Shown here piece by piece: positions 28,593 to 38,708 of a stretch of DNA of 64,000 nucleotides. The DNA is from Rebecca billardiae RCC1528 (lineage: Eukaryota; Haptophyta). The DNA lies in assembly GCA_965240325.2 (NCBI GenBank), contig OZ251236.1, positions 434,001 through 498,000 on the forward strand, read 5' to 3'. Every line of letters starts with the position of its first letter. Positions within the stretch are counted from its first letter, which is position 1. The notes beneath the pieces were generated by a model. That model saw nothing but the letters and a program-made list of their open reading frames with translations. It was not told where the DNA came from and ran no database searches. Both the position numbers and the translations under genes were made by a program.

Positions 28593-29273
28593 TCTAATCT
28601 CCCGTAACGGTCGAGCACCCCTCGCTAGGCGAGGGGTGCGGCGGAAACGACAGTGGAAACCCGGGGACTTTGTCCCCGCGCCCCTATCGCGGGCTCTGGC
28701 GCGCGAACGCTTTGTCACTACTGGCTCCCCGAGGTGGAGAGCGGCGCTCCGTGCACCAACAAAGACATCCCCAGCCGCATGTTGCCACTCGACACCTCGT
28801 CTCGCCTCGCGCGGAGCCAACTTGTCGTGTGCGGGAGCCACCCGTAGCACACTGGGCCGTGTAGCGACGCGCGTGGCGGGTCAACAGTGCATCGCGAAGG
28901 CGTCGCACGCGCAATCCGTTGAGTACATACTCATGTCTGTCCCATGGCACGTCGTGCGCCGCCGTGTGCGCCGAGGCACTCCCGACTCGCGACGCGCCGC
29001 GTGCAGCACACAGCCTGTGCTTCGGGTAGCTCCCGCACACCACAAGTTGGCTCCGCGCGAGGCGAGACGAGGTGTCGAGTGGCAACATGCGGCTGGGGAT
29101 GTCTTTGTTGGTGCACGGAGCGCCGCTCTCCACCTCGGGGATCCAGTAGTGACAAAGCGTTCGCGCGCCAGAGCCCGCGATAGGGGCGCGGGGACAAAGT
29201 CCCCGGGTTTCCACTGTTGTTTCTGTTGGCGGTGTCGCAGAGCGACCCGCCGGCCGTTACAGGGCCATTAGAA
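28593..29273. mobile_element. Foldback / MITE-like element with ~210-bp inverted arms
   Basis: Arms 28644-28853 and 29015-29224 are inverted copies with only a handful of mismatches. They are separated by a spacer of about 160 bp without a transposase. The similarity continues imperfectly outward to TCTAAT / ATTAGA at 28593-28598 and 29268-29273, through CCCGTAACGG on the left and CCGTTACAGGG on the right. Each end carries its own subterminal hairpin, such as CACCCCTCGC / GCGAGGGGTG at 28615-28640. I could not identify a clean target-site duplication. It lies 300 bp upstream of the giant gene. Confidence 0.75.
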
Positions 29274-29579
29274 GGCGGTGCTTTATTTCGCTTTTTATTG
29301 CGCTGCTGGTTTTATCGCGCGTCATCTGCCAGCTAATTTATTTCGCGCTGCTGTGGACTGCATCTGAGTGCATGGACTGTGGTGGACGTCGACACATCAG
29401 TGAGGCCCCGGCGCCCGTGGAGGCTGGCTTCCTAAGTCTATCATGCCAGCAGGTACTTGCCCAGGTGAGGCAGAACCACGTTGCCACCACCAGCCGCCCG
29501 CGCCGCCGCTCGCCCGTCAGGCAGCCCGTCAGGCAATAAGGCATCACCCCGATTCGCCGTCCGCTGACTGCGTGGCTGA
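29274..29579. other. Spacer, AT-richer, no gene seen
   Basis: Short T-rich spacer between the foldback element and the 3' end of the TIR-like gene. No RNA gene or conserved coding segment recognised. Confidence 0.4.
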
Positions 29580-30013
29580 TCATGCCGAGGAGGCGTCCGA
29601 GAGCCGAGCAAGCGACTTTGCGCGGTCCATCAGCGGCCGCGGCTTCTTGAACGCGGGCTTGGACGCGATCGCCGCGGCCAGCGAGCCGCGCCGCCCGGAC
29701 GCGCAGCTGCTCGTCGACGCGCGGCGCGTCGAGCCGCTTTGCTCGACGCTGTCGCCGCCCGCGCCCGCCTCGACGTCGGCCGGCGGACCGCGCGCGCGCC
29801 ACGCGCCGCGCGCCCCATCCTCGCCCTTCTGCACGATCGCGGTGAATGCGTGGAAGATGACGGGGTTGAACGTGTCGAGGGGGCCGTAGCCCTGCTCGAT
29901 CATCGCGAGGAGGCGCGACTTGTCGTCGGCGAGCGCGCACTTGCAATCGCGCACGTCGAAGTTGCGCACGCGCTCGAGCCAGACATCGTGCCGCGTGGAC
30001 GCGCGCGAGAGCT

Positions 30014-30048
<35 letters not shown>

Positions 30049-31575
30049 TCGCCCATGTCGAAGAGGTGGGTGAGGGAGATGCGGTCGACGGTGCCGCCCA
30101 TCTCGAGGTAGGTGAACACCTCGAGCACGCTGCGCCGAGGGGGCGGCGGCCGCGTGCGCGGCGTGCGCGTGTCAGCGCGCGCGCGCGGAGGCGGCGCCGA
30201 GCGGCGGGGCGTGTCGCGCGCGCTCATCGCTCGCGCGCTCGGCACGGCGGGCGCGCACGGCGCGCGTGCTCGCGCGCACCACCACAAGCGGTCGAGGTAC
30301 GTCTCGCCGACGAAGGCGAGCAGCCCCTCGCACCCGGCGAGGAAGACGGGCAGGCACGAGAGCGTCTCCTCGATGTGCGTCCGGCTCTCCTGCGAGATGC
30401 ACGCCTTGTCCAGCCAGACGACAGGCTCTCGCCCGTGTGAGGCGACAAAGCCTGCGCGCCACGCCTGCAGCGCGCGCCACTTGGCGTCCGCGTCGTCGTG
30501 CCAGCTGCGCGCGCAAGGGCGGGGGGCGCACGGTGTCGGCGGAGGGCCGGCGCGCACGCCGCGCACGCCGCGCACGCCGCGCACGCCGCGCGCACGAGTG
30601 AGTGACGAAGGCGTCCACCTCTCCGAACGCGCGCGGCAGCGAGCGCTCGTGCAGCGCGGGGTCGGGCGCCGGGTTGGTCAGGTCGGCCTTGCTCAGCCGG
30701 TCGAGCGGGAGGCCGCGGAAGAGGCGGCGCGCGCGCTCCTGGATGGTCTCGGGGTCGTCGCCACCGAGCAGCGAGGCGATGCACAGCGCGGCGGACATCG
30801 CCTCCCCGCGCGCCGCCACGTACGCCTGCGCGCGCACGCGCACCGACGGGTAGAGGGCAAGAGCACCCGCGAGGCACTCGAGTGCGCTGCCGCCGTGCGC
30901 GGCGTAGTAGGCGGCAGCGGGCGGCGCGACGCCGACGCCGAGCTCGATCGCGCGCGTGATCGTCTCCGACGCGCCGTCGAGCATGAACGCCAGGCCGAGC
31001 GCGTTCCACAGCGCGTCGAGCTGCGCGCGCGGTGTGCGCAGCCGCGCGAGCGTCGCCGAGAGCCGGAGGGCGAGCACGAGCGCGCTCAGCGCCTGCGCGA
31101 GCCGGCACGACCAGTGCAGGAGCAGCAGCCAGCAGGGGGGCGCGCCGGCGGGCGCGTCGGCCGAGCACGCCGCCGGGCGCATCGCCTCGAGCCGCGCGAA
31201 GAGCAGCCCGAACGTCGCCGTGACGCCGAGCGCGGCAAACGTGACGACCATCACGCCGTAGCACACGAGCGCCGCGTCCATCGGCGTGAGGGCGAGGAGC
31301 AGGAGCATCGCGCCGGGGGCGAGGCCGTAGTGCATCGCAGACACGCCCATGGGGAGGCGCATCGCGAGCGCGATGCCCGCGCCGGTGGAGAGCACCACCA
31401 GCGTCGCGCCCGCCGCCGCGAGCGGGAGCTGCACGCGCCGCCGGAAGTTGAGGCCGCACGCGTGCGCGCCGTCGAGCTTCTCGCGGATGCTCAACGCGCG
31501 CTTCGCGAGGGTCTGCGCGTCCGCGGGCTCGTCCTTCGACGTGCGCCGCCACGGCAAGACGTGGGGCGCAAGCAT
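29580..31575 (-). CDS. Six-TM protein with cytosolic TIR-like domain (paralogue 1)
   Basis: Three exons: 31575-30596, 30504-30280 and 30129-29580. The introns are 91 bp and 150 bp, both GTGCGC...GCGCAG; phases match and give 584 residues. About six hydrophobic segments fill residues 48-245. A segment with IASLLGG and RARRLFRGLPLDRL follows (residues ~266-294), then a TIR-like domain: DAFVTHSWHDD (321-331), GREPVVWLDKACISQ (351-365), LPVFLAGC, then WCVLE (401-405), with its Cys codon split by intron 2. WCxxE holds the catalytic Glu of NAD-cleaving TIR domains; activity here is inference. The C-terminus is Ser/Arg-rich. The first in-frame ATG is used; an upstream exon is possible. It shares exon logic and motifs with the gene at 53.8-56.8 kb but lacks the lectin. 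The gene is divergent from the cyclic-nucleotide-binding gene, 368 bp apart. Confidence 0.75.
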
Positions 31576-31943
31576 GGCGCCGAGCGCGAGCACCTTGCTC
31601 GGCGGCCGAGCAGCTGCTTCAAGCTGCCCTGCCCACCTCTGCACCTCTACCCATCAAGCCCGCCTGGCCGGGCGCGCGCCTGCCCACCCGTTCGTACTCT
31701 CGACTCGATCGGCGTCTCGTCGTCGTCAGAATCCAATAGAGGGTGGGTATTGCTGGCCGCCTGGCCACTTCGTGGCTATGGTATCAATCAATCATCATGA
31801 TGAGGCCGCCGCCGTTCATCAGCGCTCATATCATATTATTATGAGCCCGCTCCGGGCTGGTATCTGAACCCGCGCCTGGGTAAACATTGTTCGCGGACAC
31901 GCACGGGGCTCCAATTCAGCGCAGCGCCCCAGCCCACCGCAGC

Positions 31944-33830
31944 ATGCGGCGGGCCGGCGCTGACGCTGGCGCCGAGCGCCTGCCACCCGTGTCGAGAGCG
32001 ATGCCTGACCCCGTGCCGCCGAGCCTGCCGCCTAGTCGGACGGCCGCGGGCAGGCTGCCCCGCATCGGCGCCGCAGAGCACTCGCACTCGCACTCGCCCG
32101 CGCGCGGGGCGCGCAGATCGTCCGGCGCGCACTTTGAGCGCGCCGGCGATGGCGAGCGCGTGGGCGAGGAGCGCGTGAAGCAGCTCCTGCTCGGCGTGCA
32201 GTTCTTCCGCTCCGCGTTGGCGTCCGAGCTCGGCGCGCTCCTGCAGCACGTCGACCAGATCGTCGTCGAGCGCTACGCCCAGCTGCTGCGCGAAGGCACG
32301 CTCGGGCACGTCGCGCACTTCTTCTTTGTGATCGTCTCGGGCGAGGTGGAGGTGTGGAACGCGCGGGGCTTCTCGATCCACCTGGGCGCGGGGCGGTGCT
32401 TCGGCGAGTCCGCCCTCTCCGAGAACCCGTACCCGCGCAGCCACTCCGTCACCGTCACGCGCCGCGCGCTGCTGCTCCGGCTCAACTCGCTCGAGCTGTG
32501 CGCGAGCGCGACGCTCCGGCGGCTGCTCAAGCGCGAGCGGCCGAAGATCGAGCGCAGGATCATCGGCAACCTGCTGTTCAGCCTGCCCTTCTTCGGCGGG
32601 CTCGCGCCCGAGGTCGTCGACGAGATCTGCCACCTCTTCACCTGCCGCGACGAGATCGGCGGCGTCGCGCTCTGCACCGAGGGCGACGCGGACTCGCGCG
32701 AGATGTTCTTTGTCGCGAACGGCGCGGTGGGCGTGTTCAAGCACGGCGCGCGCGTCTCGACGATTCGGCACACGGACTCGACGCCGTGGGTGGGCGAGCG
32801 CGCGCTGCTGGTGCACAAGCCGCGCGCGGCGTCGCTCGTCACCGTCGAGCCCACGCGCCTCCTCGCCCTGCACGCCGACCAGCTGCCCGAGCTGCTGCGC
32901 GCCGTGCCGACCATCCACGGCATCTTCCGCACGCAGGACCGCTTCTACGCGGTGAGCAGCGTGGACATGCTCGGCGAGAGGGCGGCGCCGCCGGACATCG
33001 AGGCGCAGGCGACGTCGTTCAGCCGGCGGCGGGGCCAGGTGCTCGTCGCGGCTGCGCTCGGGGACCGCGCGGACGCCGCGGGCGGCGCCGCCGCGGCGAA
33101 GGGCGGCGGCGCGCGCCGGCCGAGCGAGGCGCGCACGGAGGGCAGGCCGCGCCGCGCCGCTGCGCAGCGCGCGACCCACGCGCCCGCGCGCGCGACCCAC
33201 CCCGTCGGACGCCGGCGGCCCGGCCAGCCGAGATCCACGGCCGCCGACCGACTGCTGGACGAGCTCGAGCTGCTGGAGCCTGAGCCGCAGCCGCTGCCAG
33301 CGGACGCGGAGCAGGCGGCGGCCATGCTGGCACCGGTCGTCTCCTCCACCCTGCTGGCCAGCGCGCGCAGCTGGAGGCCGGGCGGAGAGGGAACGCCGAT
33401 CGAGGGTGGCGGCGCGCAGCCGAGCGGGCTGCGTGCTCCGCGCTCCGCCCTGTTCGAGCTCGCGACCACCGACGCGTTCGACCCGGCCGAGGCGATCCGA
33501 CAGGGCCCGGATGCGCACGAGGGCTGGCACGTCGCGCTCGAGAGCAACTTCTTCGCACGGCGCGAGGCCTTCCGCGTGGACCAGGAGGCGCGCGTGACGC
33601 GCGAGGCCACCGAGCGGAGCCTGTGGCTCCACAGCACGCGGCCCTCGCGACACGCCGCCGGCGACGGTGGTACTCGGCCGCACGTCGGCGCGAGCCCGGT
33701 GGCCGCCGCTGCGTCGAAGCAGGCGACGCTGCCGCCGCTGCCGCCACTCGCAGCGGCAGCATCGTTGTCGCCCTCCGTGGGTCAGCCGGGCGGCGCGCGG
33801 CACGGCCGTCGGTTCCGCCAAGCCGGTTAA
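31944..33830 (+). CDS. Protein with two cyclic-nucleotide-binding domains (PKA-regulatory-like)
   Basis: Single exon, 628 residues from the first ATG. Domain A spans about residues 85-185 with phosphate-binding cassette GESALSENPYPRS. Domain B spans about 215-320 with GERALLVHKPRAAS, an excellent match to the cAMP/cGMP cassette including the Arg that contacts the phosphate. An Arg-Arg-Ser-Ser at residues 57-60 lies before domain A, where PKA regulatory subunits carry the kinase-inhibitor motif. No kinase or channel domain is present. The last ~300 residues are Ala/Arg/Pro-rich and look disordered. It could be a PKA regulatory subunit or another soluble cyclic nucleotide sensor. It stops at TAA, followed by AT-rich DNA. 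Confidence 0.8.
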   Translation: MRRAGADAGAERLPPVSRAMPDPVPPSLPPSRTAAGRLPRIGAAEHSHSHSPARGARRSSGAHFERAGDGERVGEERVKQLLLGVQFFRSALASELGALLQHVDQIVVERYAQLLREGTLGHVAHFFFVIVSGEVEVWNARGFSIHLGAGRCFGESALSENPYPRSHSVTVTRRALLLRLNSLELCASATLRRLLKRERPKIERRIIGNLLFSLPFFGGLAPEVVDEICHLFTCRDEIGGVALCTEGDADSREMFFVANGAVGVFKHGARVSTIRHTDSTPWVGERALLVHKPRAASLVTVEPTRLLALHADQLPELLRAVPTIHGIFRTQDRFYAVSSVDMLGERAAPPDIEAQATSFSRRRGQVLVAAALGDRADAAGGAAAAKGGGARRPSEARTEGRPRRAAAQRATHAPARATHPVGRRRPGQPRSTAADRLLDELELLEPEPQPLPADAEQAAAMLAPVVSSTLLASARSWRPGGEGTPIEGGGAQPSGLRAPRSALFELATTDAFDPAEAIRQGPDAHEGWHVALESNFFARREAFRVDQEARVTREATERSLWLHSTRPSRHAAGDGGTRPHVGASPVAAAASKQATLPPLPPLAAAASLSPSVGQPGGARHGRRFRQAG

Positions 33831-34525
33831 TTAGTATAACAACTCCGCCTGTGGCAGCGGCGCGGAGTCATCGCGCGCGAATGAATCTCGCCTATCTCTC
33901 TCTATCTCTCTTATTATTAATATTAGTATTACAGCACAGATGACTAGCCTATTGAAATATATTACTGCTTAGCTGCCAGCTGCGGCCGATATTATAATCC
34001 GATATATATCGGCGGTGGCGTTATAGGGTCGTATATATATGTCTAGCCGTCCTCGTGAACGCCGAAAGATGTTGGTCGGTGCACGCGACGCGCCACCCGC
34101 GTGCGAGCCGCCGCCGCCGGCGACGCAGGACGAGCTTGGCTGGAGCCATCTCGCACGCCGCGCCTGGCGAAGCAGGCGGCAGAGGCCGGCGCCGGAAATC
34201 GATCTCCTGGGCGGCAGAACAACCCGGACAGACTGTTTGTCCGGGAGCAGCGCCCTTTGAGGCGATGGTCTGGTAGAGGGCGATGTGGCTGATGAGTGAT
34301 GAGCGGCGCTGGCGCCCGGCGTTCTTGTCGTCCTCTTAGACAATCAGTTATTGTACCAATAACCCCACATATATATATAGCTCTCTCTGCTCTCTCTCTA
34401 CTCTCTCTCTACATTCTCCGAGGCGGGCCGTCCGCGGGCGGGGTGTCGGCGGCGGCTGCCACATGTGACATCCGGCGCGCAGTTGTCACTTGCCACTTCG
34501 CCAGTTGTGCTGCCAATCATCACCA
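33831..34525. other. AT-rich intergenic region with CT and TA microsatellites
   Basis: Contains CT-rich tracts near 33890-33915 and 34380-34412, TA tracts near 34008-34040 and 34370, and T-rich runs. Short open frames here have no recognisable domain and mixed composition. It is the convergent 3' region of the cyclic-nucleotide-binding and formyltransferase genes. Confidence 0.6.
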
Positions 34526-35716
34526 TCAGCGAAGCCAGCGCAAGTTCTCCTTGTCCTGCAGCCCGTTCCAGAACGAGCGCGCGTCAACGCGCTTGCGCCC
34601 CGCAGCCTGCAGCTCCTTGATGTGAAGGACGCTTCCGTCACCGCACTCGGCGGCCAGCGCGTCGCCATCGAACCACAGCGTGCGCGAGCCGGCGCCGCCG
34701 CCGCCCACCTCGACAGGCGCCGCCGGCACGCCCGTCATGCACAGCTTGACCTCGGTCGCAGTGCCGCTCACCTCGAGGCTGGCCGTCGTACCGGGCCACT
34801 CGGCGAATGCGCGCACCTTGTTGTGCACCTCGCGCGCCGACGAGCTGTCGAGAGACACGGCCGCCTCGTCCTTCCCCACCTTGGGCGCATGCGTCGCGCT
34901 CGCGTCGTCCTGCCCCTTGGCCGAGCTGGCGGCGTCGCCCGCCCACACGGACGGCAGCGCGCCGAGCAGGTCGGCCGTGCCCTGCTCGAAGAGCTCGAGC
35001 AGCAGCTCGGGGGCCTGCTCGTCGCCGGTGAGCTCGCGGCTGGTCTGCGAGACGATCGGCCCCGCGTCCATCTGCAGCACGGTGAAGAGCACGCTCACGC
35101 CCGTGCGCGCGTCGCCCGCCTCCAGGCAGCGCTGCACGGGCGCGGCGCCGCGGTACAGCGGCAGGAGCGAAGGGTGGATGTTGAGGGTGCCGTGCGCGGG
35201 GATGGCGAGGAAGCGCTTCGGAAGGAAGCACCCGTACGCGGCGGTCACGCAGAGGTCGGGCGCGAGCTCCTCAAGCTCGGCGAGGAAGCCCTCGTCCTTG
35301 GCCGACGGCGGCGTGAGCACGGGCACGCCCCGCTCGTCTGCGAGCGCGTGCACCGGAGAGGGCGTGAGCACCTTCTTGCGGCCGACGGGCGCGGGGGGCT
35401 GCGAGACGACTCGGATGATCTCGAACGACGACGCCGGATCGGATGTGGCCGACGCGTCGAGCATCAGGTCGAGCGAGCGCGCGGCGACCGCAGGCGTTCC
35501 CAAGAAGACGACTCGCTTCGGGCCAGTGGCGCTGCCGGCGCCACTGGTCGACATGCGGAGCGCACAGCGCCAGGGCCGACGTGCGAGGGGCACACGCGCC
35601 ATGCACGCCATGGGTGACGCCCCGCGGAGCGGGCTGGGCGCTGCGGCGGCACAGCAGCCCGCGCCGAGCAGCGCGAAGATCGCCATCGCTCGTCGTGATT
35701 GCGTCTGCTTCATCAT
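34526..35716 (-). CDS. fmt: Methionyl-tRNA formyltransferase, probably plastid- or mitochondrion-targeted
   Basis: Formylates initiator Met-tRNA with 10-formyl-tetrahydrofolate for organellar translation. 396 residues from the first ATG. The Rossmann-type start VVFLGTPAVAARSL is at 69-82. The catalytic motif NIHPSLLPLYRGAAP begins at Asn179 with His181, and Asp217 lies in QMDAGPI; these correspond to the Asn-His-Asp triad of the family. The C-terminal RNA-binding domain carries FAEWPGT. Residues 1-60 are extra to the bacterial enzyme (about 315 aa): a hydrophobic AMAIFALLGAGCCAAAAP then an Arg-rich, acidic-poor stretch, which fits a signal-plus-transit peptide for a secondary plastid. A mitochondrial presequence is the alternative. 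No intron. Head-to-head with the sulfotransferase-like locus. Confidence 0.92.
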   Translation of the reverse strand: MMKQTQSRRAMAIFALLGAGCCAAAAPSPLRGASPMACMARVPLARRPWRCALRMSTSGAGSATGPKRVVFLGTPAVAARSLDLMLDASATSDPASSFEIIRVVSQPPAPVGRKKVLTPSPVHALADERGVPVLTPPSAKDEGFLAELEELAPDLCVTAAYGCFLPKRFLAIPAHGTLNIHPSLLPLYRGAAPVQRCLEAGDARTGVSVLFTVLQMDAGPIVSQTSRELTGDEQAPELLLELFEQGTADLLGALPSVWAGDAASSAKGQDDASATHAPKVGKDEAAVSLDSSSAREVHNKVRAFAEWPGTTASLEVSGTATEVKLCMTGVPAAPVEVGGGGAGSRTLWFDGDALAAECGDGSVLHIKELQAAGRKRVDARSFWNGLQDKENLRWLR

Positions 35717-35827
35717 CGCCCACCCACCCGGCGAGGAGATTTTCCTTTCCGTCACGGAACTACGATGGCAGTACGTGGGCGTGCCTTCACCTTCGGAACC
35801 AGACGTGGCGCGAAGCGGTCATCCTTG

Positions 35828-36979
35828 ATGACGACGCTCGTCGTGCTAGCGCTCGCGCGCCTGTCGATGGTATCGGCCTGCACGACAGCGATGCCATAGG
35901 TCTTGCGCGCCTTAGGCTCCGGGTCCGCATCCGACGCCGAGCTGCGTTGCCAGACGCCGGCGCTCACAGGCTACTCGAAGGACTACTGCGTCTCCGATAC
36001 TCATCTGCGTCTCCTGCTGTGCGGCACGCCGAAGGCATCGGCGACCACCACCTTGAGGCTCATGATCATGTAGCTCGGCCTTCAGGATGAAGTGCGCGCG
36101 TTCAATGCCGCACGAGGGCTCGCATCAGGCACTTGGCCTCACCATTACATTCACGAGGTGTTCTACTTGCAGCCCGAGCACCGGCTGCAGCTGCAGTCTC
36201 AGGAAAACGGCACACTACTGTGCCGGCAGGAAGGCTGGCTGTGCATCAAGTTCGTGCGCAACCCGTTTGACCGCGCGGTCTCATCCTTCCTCGCTACCGT
36301 ACAGAAGTTTAACATGCCAGCCGGGCAGGTGGAGCAAACTTGGGCGTGGCCGGCGCTCACCGACACGGTCGGCGAAGCAGCGCTGCGCGCGGGCGACTGG
36401 TCGTTCGCTGACTTCGTGCGGGCACTCGAGGTGACCGGTACCGCAGCGAGGCGTGCGGGGAGACCTACCGCCTCCCTCATGGGGAACGGGGTTGCACTGC
36501 ATGTGTTGCCGCAGTCGCCGCAGTCGTCGGCGCGCTGGAAGGCCCGGCCAAGCGCGCACACCCCTGGCGACGAGCAGCAGGAGGATTCGAAGAGCGGCGA
36601 TGGGGACGGCGGCATGCACCTCGTGCCTATCGAGAGCTTGGCGACAAGGCTGCGCGCACTGGAGAAGCAGTTCCGGCCCGATCTGCGCCTGTCCGCACAC
36701 GCGCTCAACCTGAGCTCCGGGCACTGGAATTCAAGGTCGCACCTGCCGAAGAGCGAGGCAGCTGCCACTGCCATGCTGCCACCAGTCAACGTGACCACCG
36801 CCGCAGTGCAGCTGTGCTCTGGTTTCACGCGAGGCCACTCGTGCTCGAAATTTCCTGCGGGCGCATACGATGCGATGCAGCACAGCGGGTGGGCCAGTGT
36901 CTGGAGTAAGGTTGGCTGTCTCTTCGCGCATGACGTTGAGCTCTTTGCAAGGTCCTGCGTGGCGCAGCAACCTGAATAA
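35828..36979 (+). pseudogene. Sulfotransferase-like gene interrupted by in-frame TAG
   Basis: The frame from 35970 carries HLRLLLCGTPKASATTTLRL, a match to the 5'-phosphosulfate-binding loop, and downstream FVRNPFDRAVSSFLA, the 3'-phosphate-binding motif of PAPS-dependent carbohydrate sulfotransferases. Both lie in the same frame, but TAG 36071-36073 separates them. A second in-frame TAG (35897-35899) follows a hydrophobic MTTLVVLALARLSMVSA leader. That one can be avoided by a 70-bp GT...CAG intron (35900-35969) read from another frame; the 36071 TAG has no evident frame-preserving intron that keeps the loop. TAG ends normal genes here, such as orotate phosphoribosyltransferase, so reassignment is unlikely. 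The end is TAA at 36977. Probably a recently broken Golgi sulfotransferase; an unrecognised splice is the alternative. Confidence 0.6.
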
Positions 36980-37511
36980 CATATGGCGATTGACCGCCGG
37001 CCGCGCCGGGGGCTGGCGTCAGGCGGTGCTGCCGCCGCTGCCGTGCGTTGACGACGCCGCAGGCCCGCGTGCGGCCGTGCAGACGTGGCAGCAGCGGGCG
37101 GCGCACGTAACCGTGCACGTGGTCGTTATCTGAGACTGCGCCACCCGCTCCCACCCGGCCGCTGGCGCCTACCCGCGCCGCCCGACCTCGGGACCGTCAT
37201 TCAGGCGTCCGCTCAGAATATATCGTCACTATGACTATCCGGTCCATCGTTGGATCGTCCGGGCCTCACTGCTATATTGTCATCTTCGATCATCGTCATA
37301 TCACACTCATCAGACATCACTGGATGTGATGTCATGTTGTCATAATAAGTGTTATTAGTGACAAGTTACGGCCGGCGGACAGAGTAGTACGTGACGTGAC
37401 CTGCTATACTCAGATCACATCAGACGATGAGGCGGACGAGCCATCATCGATCATCAGAGTCCAACTGCTTCAAGGACAGCGATGGCCATCTCTTCGATAA
37501 CATATATATAC
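36980..37511. other. Intergenic, no gene seen
   Basis: GC content drops sharply after about 37,200, with ATCATC / TGATGT-type imperfect short repeats. It is the convergent 3' ends of two disrupted genes. Nothing else recognised. Confidence 0.5.
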
Positions 37512-38575
37512 TCACCCGGCTGGCAGACTGGCGGCCCAGTGTAGTATGTGGATTGCAATCAGGGTGGTCGGAGCAGGGCCCAACATATCGTGACACCAGT
37601 GGGTACAGCTCGTACCCAGATACCTTATATAATTCAGTGACGCTGAGAAGCCAGAGATGTGCGAGTTTGTGTACTCCACTATCTTGTTCAGCACAGTCGA
37701 GGTATACGCCCAAGAATTCACGACAAGTACGCCCTGCAGAGTGGCCTGGGAGGCCTCCATGAGCGCGAGAAGAGCGCGACTGGCCAGCAGAATGGCCTCT
37801 GGAACATCGCTGCCACTCAGCTGAACCCCTGTTGCTGTCAACAGCGAGTCAACCGGGTGCAACGCGGAGAAATTGAGGCAGTACTCTGCATGTTTGTGTA
37901 GCCACTGTCGTTTGGCCGCTGGGTCCAACGCATTGAAGGTGAAGAAACAAATTGGGTGGGGTCTCATGAAGACGATATGTGTGAAGTTGTGTGCGGCACC
38001 CAATGCGCGCAGGTTCTGCTCAGTGACAAGCGGCTGCCCAAGGTTTTGAAGGCTCTCGACATTGGACGCCGTCACAATCATTGCACCTGTGTGCATCTCC
38101 ACGAGCAACGGAATCGACAACCATGATGGCCAGTTTTCGCGCAGCCTCGTGTACTCTCGCATAGTTGTGTGTTGTGAGGGTTGCCATCATGACGAAATGT
38201 CTCTGTTCTGCACATGGTCTTGCGCTCGAGGTTTCCATGTCGGTTCGGCATACCATTTCGCACCCTGAACCTGGGCGTATTGCACAACATAGACTAGGTC
38301 AGCTGGTCTAGGTGCGACGTCCCGTACATCAGCAGTCGTGTTCCAGGCGCAAGCTCAAAGCGCGAGCGGTTGATGGGCGGCAGTCCTTCCAGCCGGCGTT
38401 TGGTGATATTCGGGCCGCAACCGTACCTCGCGTATGGACACTCCAGCTCCATCACCGTCCGTGAAGAGGAAAATTCGAGCGGATTGAACCCGCCTGCCAA
38501 CAGCAGCGCTACAGCCGGCATCGTGATCGCCCAGGCCTGCTGCGGTATTTTTTTTACAAGACCGTAATTCATCAT
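37512..38575 (-). pseudogene. SGNH / PC-esterase (TBL)-like gene, disrupted
   Basis: The N-terminal part (38575-38294) has a signal-anchor AWAITMPAVALLLAGG, cysteines and RLLMYGTSHLDQL, which resembles SGNH block I (Gly-x-Ser). TAG 38294 follows at once. Coding character resumes in another frame (about 38320-38170), which meets TGA near 38188, then continues as 216 open codons to 37512. That part includes HIVFMRPHPICFF and ends with CTHWC, like the C-terminal DCxHWC of trichome-birefringence-like PC-esterases, but with Ser in place of the catalytic Asp. One TAG, one frame change and one TGA suggest a decaying gene; unrecognised introns are the alternative. Lower GC than its neighbours. Head-to-head with the glycosyltransferase-like gene, 133 bp apart. 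Confidence 0.45.
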
Positions 38576-38708
38576 CGGCTATTCGGCTCTCAAATCGGTT
38601 CGCGGACCCACCCGGCACGGTGTCAAAGGGACCGCGAGCGCGCCCAGCGGTCGCGGGGGCAGCCATTGACTCTTGGCTTGGCATGCCCCGCCGGGGCGCC
38701 ATCGGAGC

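Noticed and set aside
35897-38296. UAG codon reassignment to explain three in-frame amber codons
   Set aside because: Orotate phosphoribosyltransferase, the small membrane protein and the polyglutamine gene all end properly at TAG.
38480-38500. tRNA B-box-like word (GGGTTCAATCC on minus)
   Set aside because: Lies inside a coding-like segment and no cloverleaf can be built around it.
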